Source: Bacteroidia bacterium (lineage in GTDB: Bacteria > Bacteroidota > Bacteroidia > M30B66). Taken from it: a stretch of 57,939 bases of DNA. Made by a program: the position numbers and the translations under genes. Positions 17,609 to 26,961 of this stretch are shown piece after piece. Each line of letters opens with the position of its first letter. Position 1 is the stretch's first letter. Under the pieces are notes generated by a model. It searched no databases, was not told the DNA's origin, and saw only the letters and a list, made by a program, of their open reading frames with translations. The stretch lies in NCBI GenBank assembly GCA_018401705.1, contig JAGYKL010000021.1, positions 1-57,939 of the forward strand, written 5' to 3'.

Positions 17609-18808
17609 ATGGCAGTTATAGGATTAATACGTGAAGGCAAAAAGCCTTTCGATAAAAGGGTTGCGCTCAGCCCTGAACAATGTTTAGAAATTATAGAGCA
17701 TTTTCCAGGTACTCAAATAATTGTACAATCATCCTCTCACAGGTGCTTTAAGGATGAAGAGTATTCTGAATTAGGAATTGAAGTCAAAGAAGATATTTCT
17801 GAATGCGACATCCTCTTTGGTGTCAAAGAAGTTCCTGTGGATGAGCTTATACCTTGTAAAACATATTTTTTCTTTTCTCATACTATCAAAAAACAACCTT
17901 ATAACAGGAACTTGTTGAGGACCGTTTTACAGAAAAATATACGACTTGTTGATTATGAGACTCTTGTTTGGGAAAACGGGAATAGAGTTCTCGGTTTTGG
18001 TCGCTTTGCTGGCATTGTTGGTGCTCATGAAGGTTTAGCTGCCTGGGGGAAAAAAACAGGCAAATTTGAGCTTAAGCCAGCCTGGCAATGCGCTACCTAC
18101 AAGGAAATGATCGATCAATATGAAAATATCAAACCTGGACCATTAAAAATAGCAGTTTGCGGAGATGGGCGTGTTGCACACGGATGCATTGAGGTGCTAA
18201 AGAAATTAAACTACAGGGAGGTAACTTCACAAGAGTTTTTAGAAGAAAGCTACAGTTCTCCTGTGTATGTTCATCTATTGGCAGAAGACTTCTACACTCA
18301 TAAGGATGGTTTAGTGTGGGACAAATCTAACTTTTATCATGACCCTGAATCATATGAATCGTCCTTCGCTCCTTATACAGAGAAGTGCGATTTAATGATG
18401 AATGCAATATTCTGGAACGAACGTATTCCGAGGTTTTTTTCAATTGAAGATATGAAGAGCCGGAAGTTTAATATCAAAGTAATTGCTGACATAAGCTGTG
18501 ATATTAATGGTTCAATCCCAGCCACATTAAAGGATACCACTATCGACAATCCCGTTTTCGGATATCATCCATTTTCAGAAACCATTGAAGCTCCATATCA
18601 ATCAGATACTATTGATATAATGGCTGTTAGCAATTTGCCATGCGAATTGCCTCTGGATGCTTCTGAATCATTTGGAGATCAACTCATTCGTCATGTAATG
18701 GGTGAACTCTTGAAAATAGAGAATTCAAGAATGATTACTGATGCTACAATTGCAAAAGACGGAGCTTTAACTAAGAAATATTTTTATTTGTCAGATTATG
18801 TAGCTTAA
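17609..18808 (+). CDS. NAD-dependent alanine/saccharopine dehydrogenase-like enzyme
   Basis: A 399-residue protein whose N-terminus (MAVIGLIREGKKPFDKRVAL and LSPEQC) is the alanine dehydrogenase/transhydrogenase N-terminal domain: the R-E-x-K-P-x-D-x-R-V-A-L-S-P pattern is its signature. LKIAVCGDGRVAHGCIEVLK near residue 185 is a Rossmann-type nucleotide-binding motif, and VIADISCDINGSIPATLKDT resembles the later substrate region of lysine-2-oxoglutarate reductase/saccharopine dehydrogenases. It is probably a cytosolic amino-acid dehydrogenase; substrate is uncertain. Its promoter leaves almost no 5' leader. The stop shares TTAA (18805-18808) with the stop of the convergent kinase gene. Confidence 0.75.
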   Translation: MAVIGLIREGKKPFDKRVALSPEQCLEIIEHFPGTQIIVQSSSHRCFKDEEYSELGIEVKEDISECDILFGVKEVPVDELIPCKTYFFFSHTIKKQPYNRNLLRTVLQKNIRLVDYETLVWENGNRVLGFGRFAGIVGAHEGLAAWGKKTGKFELKPAWQCATYKEMIDQYENIKPGPLKIAVCGDGRVAHGCIEVLKKLNYREVTSQEFLEESYSSPVYVHLLAEDFYTHKDGLVWDKSNFYHDPESYESSFAPYTEKCDLMMNAIFWNERIPRFFSIEDMKSRKFNIKVIADISCDINGSIPATLKDTTIDNPVFGYHPFSETIEAPYQSDTIDIMAVSNLPCELPLDASESFGDQLIRHVMGELLKIENSRMITDATIAKDGALTKKYFYLSDYVA

Positions 18809-21800
18809 AGCTTCTTGTCATTTACAGTTTTACCGTATTGCATTAAAAGCCTTCCAACCTGATTAACGTCGATAGGCTTACTAACGTAATCATCCATGCC
18901 CGAATCGATGCATTTTTCTCGATCGCCTTTTAAAGCGTTTGCAGTCATTGCTATAATCACAGGCTGGACTGTTAAATCAAGCTTTCTTATATTTTTTGTA
19001 GCTTCAAGACCGTCCATTTCTGGCATCATTACATCCATGAAAACTAAATCATAAGATCCGCTACTAATTTCTTTAACGGCCTTCTGTCCGTTGTCAACAA
19101 TTGAGATTTTATATCCAAACATGCCAAGCACCTGCTCTGCAAGTTTTTGATTTATTAGATTATCCTCTGCAAGCAGAATATTTAGAGGGTATTGATTAGC
19201 AATATTATTTATTTCACCCTTTTTTATTCCATCCTCTTGATCAGTGTTTAAATCATTATTGCCAAGAATCTCACTCATTTTTTTAAGTAAAATATCATGC
19301 CTGATTGGTTTACTCACATGAGCTTTAAAGTATTTATTTATTTCAGCTCTTGAGAGCATGTGACCAATAGAAGAATACAAAATCAATGGTAATTCTTTTG
19401 AAGAGCCTAGATTCTGTAATGTTTTTGCAAATTCAATACCATCCATCTCCGGCATTTTCATGTCGATAAGTCCAAGATCATATTTGTTGCTTTGAGATAA
19501 TATGTTTAATGCAATTGTAGGACTATCAAACGATTCAACCTTCATTCCATTTTTAGAGAATAGTTGCTCAAGGATTAATCTATTTGTGCGATTGTCATCT
19601 ACAATAATTATACGTTTCCCCTTGAGTGTTTCAACGTTATGAGTCCTTTTTTCTTCAAGTTCGGCTTCTTCAAGAGTCATACTAAAAAAGAACCTCGTGC
19701 CTTTGCCAATTATGCTTTCTACTTGTAAATCTCCTCCCATTAAGCTAACCAAACGTTTGACTAATAGCCAAGCCTAATCCTGTTCACCATATTTTCTAGT
19801 GGTTGAATTATCTACCTGAGAGAATGGTTTAAATAGTTTATTTAATTTTCTTTTCGGAATGCCTATTCAGTATCTATGACGCTTAACGTTAATTCAATTT
19901 ACCTTTCTTTCTGGTGTGACAATTTTACGTCAGTACTACTTCTCCTTTTTCTGTGAACAGTACATTTCCAATCAAGTTAACGATTACTTACCTAAGTCTG
20001 AAAACATCTCCTCTAAACTGAAGAACTTCGCTATTGGTAACTCTGTAGAAAAGTTCAATTTGTTTTTCTGGCTCTGCCTGAGAATAAATTCATGACTTCC
20101 TCAATACACGAATTAAGATCAAATGCCGAGTTCTCAATTCTAAAGCTCCAGCTTCAATTTTACTAAAGTCAAGAATGTCGTTTATTATATTTAATAAATG
20201 CTCTCCAGACACTTTTATCGTTTCAACAAAATCCATTTGTTGAGCTGTTAGCTGGGTATCTGCTAAAAGACTCGTCATGCCAATAACTCCATTCATTGGC
20301 GTTCTAATCTCATGACTCATAGTAGCAAGGAAATCAGATTTTGCTCTTGTTGCACTTTCTGCTATTTCTTTAGACTTTAAAATCTCCTTTTCGTATTCTT
20401 TGATATGTGTAATATCTCTTATAGCCCCGTCATAATAGACATTTCCTTCAGGGTCAATTGAACGCATTGAAGATAATAATCCCCAAAACGGAGTTCCATC
20501 TTTTTTTCTAAATCTAACTTCTTCATTATTAAATGAACCAAACTCTTCAATAAGTCTAACAAGTCTGTTTCTTCCATCAGCATCGTCATAGAGGCTTCCT
20601 GAAGGTGCGGCTAAAGCCTCCGATTCAGACTCAAAGCCAAACATCTCAACAAAAGCCTGATTTACATATATCATTCCTCTTGAAGGAGTGCTTCTGTATA
20701 AACCTTCTTTAATATTTCTGTTAATTGAAGAAAGTAATAATTGATTTTGATGAATTATATCTTCTGATTTCTTTTGCTCCGTGCAATCTCTTACAAATAT
20801 TGAAACTCCCGATATTATTCTTGTATTGCTTCTAATTGGAAAGAATTTAATTTCTGAGATTGATTCATAATACCCTAGATTAATTTTGTCGTAGTAAGTT
20901 CTTTGTTGACCTAATAATGCTTTGTCAATACGATCTTTCATTTTAGCCGCCAAATCATTATATTCAGGAGGCATCATTGAAAATAGATTTCTTCCCTTTT
21001 CAACAAATACACCATAACGTGCGTAGAAATTATTTTCAAAATTATTGTTGTAATCAATTAGTTCGTATCTGTTGTTAATAAGGTAGATTTCATCATCCGT
21101 ATTATCTAAGATCGATCTTAAATTAGTTTCTTTAGTTGTAATTTCTTGGGTATGCTCATCAACTTGATTTTCAAGTGTCTGATTTGTGTATAATGCTTTT
21201 TGATATGCATCATCCATATCATTCTTTAAGACTTTAATCCCCTCAAATAAAAGGTTAAATGGATCATCTTCACTTAAAGCTAGCTCTTGATATAATTCTT
21301 CATCCCATTTTGATTGATTTATTGCCTTTGCAAGGGCTTCAATTTTTCTCTCAATCTCTGTTTGATCAATCTTAGTTTCCTTGTCGATCTCGTCATAAAA
21401 TGTTTCCTTTTTTTCTAATCTCAGGTATGCTTCTTCAATCGATTTTACCAGTCTCAGCGACTTAAATAAGTTTCCTTGAGTTAATTTGTATGTGTTGAAG
21501 ATAGATTTGGCATAGCCTTCAATAATCCAGAATGTATTTTCAAATTTAAATATGAATTCCTTTTCGAATTGAAGAAGTATTTTTCTTGCATCTCTACTGA
21601 TATTTTTTATGCCTGATAAATCAATAATTGCATAATTTAAGTCGCCCTTAAGTCTCGTTGCAGCTTCCTTTTTGCAGTTAATAAGTGCAATTGCCTGAAC
21701 ACTGCTTATATTTCCCCGAACAAAACCAGTTAATATATGATTATTGATTATATCAAAATGACATTCAAAGTCATCCTCGTCATCATTGTAAGACCACTCC

Positions 21801-22369
21801 TCATTTGATTCGACTTTATTTGTTTCAAGCGAATTAATGCTCTGAAAGTAGTTCTCCTTTTTACTGCCTTTTAAGTTAAAGTTAAGTCTATAATTCTCTG
21901 GCGCCGATTCAATATCACGAAGTGCCTCTTGTAGGTTTTTATATACTTTTAGTTTTGATTTACCTGCTGCCAGAAGGACTAAGCGAGCTTTTATTCGCCA
22001 CCACCATTCTGTTAAAATTATTGATATTTCAGAAAAAATCTCACGAACAGCTAAACTCTTCATTTTGTCGAGTAACAAAAGCCTTGAATTTTCGCCTACT
22101 TCTTCAACGCCGCTTGTGTCGAAGATAATTTTTAAGTTTTTAGATGAATTCTTGAAAGTTACCAAACTCTCAAAAAACTCACATATTCTAATCGTTGTTC
22201 TGTCGTTAAGCTTGCCTTCAAGTTTTATTTGCAACACTGTATTCATGGGCTGTTGCATATATACAGCTAGCCCCTCACTTTTAAGTGAAGCGTTAAGCTC
22301 TTTGTGGAGCTCTTGAATAGCTGGATAATATAAAAACATGCGTCCTTTTGATATTTCTAACTGAAACAT
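18805..22369 (-). CDS. Large hybrid sensor histidine kinase with two receiver domains; ATPase region frame-broken
   Basis: Reads from 22369 down to 18805, about 1,185 residues when frames are joined, with no membrane segment. Order: two STAS-like modules (about 35-155 and 205-325; core motifs [16 protein letters not shown] and [16 protein letters not shown]), a coiled coil near 390-420, two PAS domains (about 425-540 and 550-670), HisKA with the phospho-His in [16 protein letters not shown], a HATPase_c domain, then two receivers with phospho-Asp in [11 protein letters not shown] and [11 protein letters not shown]. From about 20140 to 19750 the ATPase region is in shifting frames, but its blocks can still be read ([20 protein letters not shown] as the G1 box, GLAI). 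The last 315 residues and first 740 are clean. It likely works in a cytosolic phosphorelay; signal unknown. Confidence 0.85.
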
Positions 22370-22413
22370 AAAATGACGACTTTTATCTTATCATAAATTT
22401 TAAACTATATGTT

Positions 22414-22430
22414 TTACATTACACATGTAA
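22414..22430. promoter_or_regulatory. Inverted repeat upstream of the hybrid kinase gene
   Basis: TTACATTACACATGTAA has 6-bp arms (TTACAT/ATGTAA) and a 5-bp spacer, 45 bp before the kinase start. It could be an operator, but short palindromes arise easily in AT-rich DNA. Confidence 0.25.
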
Positions 22431-22553
22431 GAATTCTTTTAATTTATATCAATGAATTCTTTAAGCTCTATATATCAGGTATTTAATATATTATCTATAA
22501 GTCAATGTTAGCTTATTTAATAGTAAAGATTTCAATTTAGTGCTTTAATCGAA

Positions 22554-23183
22554 TTAGTGGAATTTTACCTCAATCTTCTTAAGTATTTGAATACTTTCTG
22601 GGCCTTGCTGAAAAAGAAGGTCGTACATACTCAAGAATTTTCTCATTTCTGGTAATGTGCTAAAGTTTGTGAGATACTCATTTTTTTCGACGGAGGTATT
22701 CTTGTTTTTTGGCTGGAGTGCATGCCTTAAGTCAGTTCCACTTGCGGTAGACCATTCATCAGTCAATTTAGGTGTATCTATTTTTAATATTTTACAGAAA
22801 ACACTTAATATGTTATAGTTGAAATCAAATAAGAACTTCTCCTTTTTATGGTAGAATTCGGCAAAAAAATAATCATAAAAAAGAAAGAAAGGAGAGCTTC
22901 TGTAACATGTGTTAATACTTCTCCAATGTTGTCTTTGCCAGTTTTCTTGATAAGAAATTTTGATATCTCTAATAAATGAAATCTCGTTATGTTCAATAGG
23001 AATATTTAGTTTTTGAATTCCTTGAGCACTTAAGATATGGCATCGATTTCTGAAACTTTGTTTTTGGTAGTTTTCATTTGCCTCTATTGCACACTTGGTA
23101 TTCGTTACCAGAAAGTGAAAATACTCAATTGGAGGAGCATATGCGGTGCTTAAAAGCAATGGCTTCTCAAGATTCTCACTCAT
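22554..23183 (-). CDS. WbqC family protein
   Basis: I choose the ATG at 23183, which overlaps the lepB stop by 4 bp (ATGA), over the in-frame start at 23210. The protein of 209 residues shows the WbqC pattern: LLLSTAYAPPIEYFHFLVTN at the start, the NYQKQSFRNRCHILSAQGIQ stretch, LNIPIEH, and later NWQRQHWRSINTCYRSSPFF. WbqC proteins are linked to O-antigen or surface polysaccharide loci in some bacteria and to lepB in Bacteroidota; no biochemical activity is certain. Co-transcribed with signal peptidase I. Confidence 0.82.
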   Translation of the reverse strand: MSENLEKPLLLSTAYAPPIEYFHFLVTNTKCAIEANENYQKQSFRNRCHILSAQGIQKLNIPIEHNEISFIRDIKISYQENWQRQHWRSINTCYRSSPFFLFYDYFFAEFYHKKEKFLFDFNYNILSVFCKILKIDTPKLTDEWSTASGTDLRHALQPKNKNTSVEKNEYLTNFSTLPEMRKFLSMYDLLFQQGPESIQILKKIEVKFH

Positions 23184-24229
23184 CTTATCATTTTGAATAA
23201 CCGGTTCCATCTAATTCCTTTATCAGATTCATAGGAAAAGAAGGTCATCCATCCTTTGCCAATGATGTGGGTTTCTGGGATGAACCCCCATGATCTAGAA
23301 TCTGCAGAAAAGTCTCTGTTATCTCCCATTCCAAAATAATAGTTGTATTTGAAGGTGTATTCATTTTTCTCTTCGCCATTAATGTAAATCCTGCCTCCAG
23401 TAATCTGCAACTCATTTTCTTCGAAATCTCTGATTACTCTTTCATATAGAATAATATTAGAATCGTTTAATTGAATTGTAGCGCCCTTGGCAGGAATAAT
23501 TACAGGACCCCAATAATCATTATTGAATTGAAATTTCCTTGAATGAGGGAAAATATATGCCTGATATTCTTTTCGTTTGTCAAGTCGCATCTGAATCCCA
23601 TAAACTGTTGAATCATGTAGTATAGCACGAGTTAAGGAGTCAGTTAATGGGAATTCATAATCAAGCATATTAGAAACCAAGCCACCTTCAGAAATTCCCA
23701 TTGAGTCAATCCATTCTTGACTCAACGCTTTTGTGGATTTTAATTTCCTAACAAATTGATAGCTAGGTAGATTGTTGAGAGTATCCCCGTTTATTATTAC
23801 CTGCTTTGCAAAAATCTCTAATGTGTCTCCTGGCAAGCCAATACATCGCTTTACATAAAAAGTTCTTTTATCAATGGGTCTTTCTAATTCCATCGGATAG
23901 TTAAAAACAAGAACATCTTCTCTTTTTATATCACTAAAACCAGGGAGTCGGAAATAGGGTAAATGGATTAAATCTGAATAAGCAGGTTTACTTTCACTAA
24001 ACGGCATAGTTTGATGCATGAAAGGAATTGCCAATGGTGTTATTGGAGTTCTTGCACCATACTGCCATTTGCTTATGAAAATAAAATCACCCGATAAAAG
24101 CGATTTTTCCATACTTTGTGTTGGGATAAATGCACCCTGAATAAGGAATGTTCTTATTATCCAAATGACAAAAAAAGCCCAGAAGAATGCTTTTAGCCAA
24201 TCTTTTAAGTGATGAATGATTGCTTTCAT
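23180..24229 (-). CDS. lepB: Signal peptidase I
   Basis: A 349-residue type I signal peptidase. An N-terminal membrane helix (LKAFFWAFFVIWIIRTFLIQ) precedes the catalytic Ser box IPTQSMEKSLLSGD (Ser near residue 39); the catalytic Lys lies in FYVKRCIGLPGD near 128; GDNRDFSADSRSWGFIP near 305 is the conserved box E. The enzyme cleaves signal peptides on the periplasmic face of the inner membrane. A long insertion (about 145-290) between boxes D and E is usual in Bacteroidota. It leads an operon with wbqC. Confidence 0.95.
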   Translation of the reverse strand: MKAIIHHLKDWLKAFFWAFFVIWIIRTFLIQGAFIPTQSMEKSLLSGDFIFISKWQYGARTPITPLAIPFMHQTMPFSESKPAYSDLIHLPYFRLPGFSDIKREDVLVFNYPMELERPIDKRTFYVKRCIGLPGDTLEIFAKQVIINGDTLNNLPSYQFVRKLKSTKALSQEWIDSMGISEGGLVSNMLDYEFPLTDSLTRAILHDSTVYGIQMRLDKRKEYQAYIFPHSRKFQFNNDYWGPVIIPAKGATIQLNDSNIILYERVIRDFEENELQITGGRIYINGEEKNEYTFKYNYYFGMGDNRDFSADSRSWGFIPETHIIGKGWMTFFSYESDKGIRWNRLFKMIR

Positions 24230-24353
24230 GCTTAATACGAATATACGTACAGAGCTTGTTGGCAGTTGCGGATGTTTAGTATTTCTTTTAACAACCTTGC
24301 TTTAGTATTAATTTTCAATGTCTTTAATTTGCCTAAAATCTGAATATAGAATC

Positions 24354-24968
24354 ATGAAAAGGACATTGTTATTGGTTTTGATTTCCCTGTTCATTATTAA
24401 CCAAAAATTGAATGCACAATTTAGCTCTGAGCTTTTGCAGGTTGCAAAGTTAATGCAAGGGGAATTTAGTAGTGAAAAACAGGCGAAGAATGACAGTGAT
24501 TTTTATGATATTAGATTGAAAATTTTACCAATCTGGAAAGAAAGAACTGATGCTATCTGGTTTTATGTTGAACAAGCAGTTGCCAGTATGTTGGATAAAC
24601 CTTACAGGCAGCGTGTATATAGATTAACCGAGATTAGTAAGGATAGCTTCGAAAGTGCAGTTTATACCTTAGATAATCCACTCCGATTTGTTAAGCATGT
24701 AGAATTACTTCAAGATCTTAACCCAGATTCTCTTTCATTAAAAGATGGATGCTCAGTATTTCTTAAAAAGGTTGGAAAAAAGCAGTATGAAGGAGGAACA
24801 GGCGTTAAAACTTGCGCCAGTGATATGCGAGGTGCAAGCTATGCAAGTTCAATCGTGACGCTAACTCCCAAATACTTATTAAGCTGGGATAGGGGATACA
24901 ATAAAGAAGGAGAGCAAGTTTGGGGAGCAGAGAGAGGAGGCTACATGTTCAGGAAAATTAAGAAGTGA
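24354..24968 (+). CDS. CpcT/CpeT-like secreted protein
   Basis: The start at 24354 is preferred to the in-frame ATG at 24318 because it directly gives a signal peptide (MKRTLLLVLISLFIINQKLNAQ). The 204-residue protein carries the CpcT/CpeT pattern: LMQGEFSSEKQAKNDSDFYD, then IWFYVEQAVASMLDKPYRQR, and CASDMRGASYASSIVTLTP. In cyanobacteria this family attaches bilins to phycobiliproteins; here, with no phycobiliproteins, the fold is probably used for another ligand. The 3' end overlaps the convergent epimerase-like gene by 11 bp once that gene's frameshift is corrected. Confidence 0.78.
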   Translation: MKRTLLLVLISLFIINQKLNAQFSSELLQVAKLMQGEFSSEKQAKNDSDFYDIRLKILPIWKERTDAIWFYVEQAVASMLDKPYRQRVYRLTEISKDSFESAVYTLDNPLRFVKHVELLQDLNPDSLSLKDGCSVFLKKVGKKQYEGGTGVKTCASDMRGASYASSIVTLTPKYLLSWDRGYNKEGEQVWGAERGGYMFRKIKK

Positions 24969-25760
24969 ATTTTTCAATGGGAAACTCAAGTGGGTCCTCA
25001 AATTTGAATTTGAACCCTTGGTTTTGAATTTTTTCTGATGAAATTGTTCTATTGAGAGGCTTGTTAGCCGTTTTGCTTAAGACTTGATTTGAACCTAATT
25101 TTTAAATATTAAATTATAATATTCACCCCTATTGGGATGAATGGGAGCGACAAGATTAAAAATTCCTGATAAATTATTCTCTAGAATAAAGGAGATAGCA
25201 CTCAGGATATCATCTTTAAAAACCATGTTTACAGGCTCATTGACTACTAAATCGGGAGAGGGGCTTCGGTTGCCCGGATGACGATCTATTCCGGCGAGTC
25301 CTCCAAGTCTTATGATGCAGGAAGAAATAGAGCTATCAAATATCACTTTTTCAGCATCAAGAATATTTTTTGCTCTTATACTTGCTGATTTTGGAGAAGA
25401 TTCATCATAAATCCCTGACTCTTGAAGATAGACACCTGTGCTAGAAGTGAAAATGACTTTTGAGGGTCGATTTCCTATTTCTTCAAGAATCTTTTTGATA
25501 ATGCTACTATAGTTTCCATCCTTTGCCGAGGAAGGAGGCAAAGTAATTATAATAATGTCTTTCTTAAGTTCATCGGGCAATTTGTTGCTTTCTAAAGCAT
25601 CAAAAACTATCCCTTTAATTCGACACTCTTTTAACTCGATAACACCTTCAATGCTTGTGCGGCTTCCAATAACGTCATAACCCAGTTCTTGCAAATAAAT
25701 AGCGAGATCCTTTCCAAGCCAGCCAACTCCAATAATACTAACAGAATTTATTGAGCTCAT
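24958..25760 (-). CDS. NAD-dependent epimerase/dehydratase-like protein, one frameshift near its 3' end
   Basis: An SDR-type protein. INSVSIIGVGWLGKDLAIYL is the nucleotide-binding start (GxGxxG), with IIITLPPSS, VIFTSSTGVYLQ and an NLVAPIHPNRGEYY stretch further on. As sequenced it stops at 25095 after 221 residues. In the next frame the protein continues with GSNQVLSKTANKPLNRTISS and then EKIQNQGFKFKFEDPLEF, the usual C-terminus of YeeZ-like proteins, to a stop at 24958. The shift lies in a run of A's (minus strand) around 25098-25106, so a missing base is likely. Restored length is about 267 residues. It overlaps the GT4 gene by 4 bp. Confidence 0.75.
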
Positions 25761-26851
25761 TTATTTAAAACCTGATTATACATTTCTAATACCTTGGTAA
25801 CTGTATTTTCGGTATTCAAAACCGTATCAATTCTTTTTCGAGCTTCTTTAGCCATTGATTTCCTTTGACTTTCAGTCAAAGAATTGAATTTTAGTATTCC
25901 TTCTTTTAATGAATGCGCGTTTTTAGATTTTACTACAATGCCACTTTTTCCATCTTCAACCAATTCAACATTCCCCGGTATGTCTGTTATTATAGGTGGT
26001 ATTTCTAGTGACATGGCTTCAATAACAGCTTTTGTAATTGATTCTCCTGTTATTGAAGATAAAACAAAGGCATCAGCACTTGCAACAAGCGATAAAGCAT
26101 CACTCCTGAATCCTGTAAAGTGCACTCGGCTTTCCATATTTGCATTCCTCAGAATTTCAAGATTTTCTGGGGTATCCATGTCTCTGCCAACTAAGATTAA
26201 ATGCACTGGAATGCTCTTGTCAATACTTGCAATAGCTTTCAATAAAAAGGGGATTCCTTTCATCTTTCGGTTATTGGCAACGTTTATTAAAACTAGAGAA
26301 TCTTGAGGTAAATTAAACTCCTTTCTCAAATCAATTGCTTCAACATCTCTGTACCAATCACTTTTATGCCCTTTATTTATTGCAAAAGCTTTTTCTTTTT
26401 TGAAAAAGAGCTGCTTTGTGAAAAGATTAGCAACTCCAATCGAATTGCATTGAATAGCATCAACTGCAGGATGAAGGTATTTAAGATACATAGATGGATC
26501 ATACCAATGAATATTGCCCGTATAACCTCGATAAAGAATTATTTTAGTTTTTAAATTTTTAGCTGCCTGTATTCCATTGATAATAGCTTTGCTGTTAAAT
26601 AAGTGTATAACATCAATTTGTTTCTCAATGAGATACTTCTTGATAAAACTAATTTCTCCTGAATCAAATTTCTTTTCAGGATGAAAGTCAATTACTTCGA
26701 TGCCAGCTGCTTCAAATCTTTTCGCATACTCGCTTTCTGAATACGTCATTATTGTTACGTGTATTCCCTTTTTTGCAAGACCAATAAAAATTTCCGCTTC
26801 AGGCCGCACTGTATGAAATGATCTGTAATCACTAATCACTAACACTCGCAT
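25757..26851 (-). CDS. Glycosyltransferase family 4
   Basis: The ATG at 26851 is chosen because it begins the Rossmann strand (MRVLVISDYRSFHTVRPEAE) and has a -7 box 16 nt upstream; an in-frame start at 26932 would lie upstream of that promoter. The 364-residue protein has an acceptor domain with VIHLFNSKAIINGIQAAKNL, a donor domain LPQDSLVLINVANNRKMKGI, and the E-x7-E region SSITGESITKAVIEAMSLEI. It probably transfers a sugar in surface glycan synthesis in the cytosol. A 4-bp overlap couples it to the epimerase-like gene. Confidence 0.85.
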   Translation of the reverse strand: MRVLVISDYRSFHTVRPEAEIFIGLAKKGIHVTIMTYSESEYAKRFEAAGIEVIDFHPEKKFDSGEISFIKKYLIEKQIDVIHLFNSKAIINGIQAAKNLKTKIILYRGYTGNIHWYDPSMYLKYLHPAVDAIQCNSIGVANLFTKQLFFKKEKAFAINKGHKSDWYRDVEAIDLRKEFNLPQDSLVLINVANNRKMKGIPFLLKAIASIDKSIPVHLILVGRDMDTPENLEILRNANMESRVHFTGFRSDALSLVASADAFVLSSITGESITKAVIEAMSLEIPPIITDIPGNVELVEDGKSGIVVKSKNAHSLKEGILKFNSLTESQRKSMAKEARKRIDTVLNTENTVTKVLEMYNQVLNK

Positions 26852-26867
26852 CTTATCAATTTTATTG

Positions 26868-26875
26868 CAAAAGTA
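26868..26875 (-). promoter_or_regulatory. -7 box TACTTTTG of the GT4/epimerase unit
   Basis: TACTTTTG on the minus strand, 16 nt before the ATG at 26851. It is back to back with a second box at 26934 facing the other way. Confidence 0.5.
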
Positions 26876-26933
26876 GCTTAATTGCCCAAAACAGTAATTT
26901 ATGCCGATCAAAGTGATGCAGCGAGAATACACT

Positions 26934-26941
26934 TACATTTG
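26934..26941 (+). promoter_or_regulatory. -7 box TACATTTG of the LPG-synthase-like gene
   Basis: TACATTTG ends 20 nt before the TTG start codon at 26962 and supports that start. Confidence 0.5.
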
Positions 26942-26961
26942 CAAAAACCAACGCCTCTGTT

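Noticed and set aside
17433-17621. Open frame of 62 codons on the plus strand
   Set aside because: It lies across the tmRNA gene and its promoter and has no protein features.
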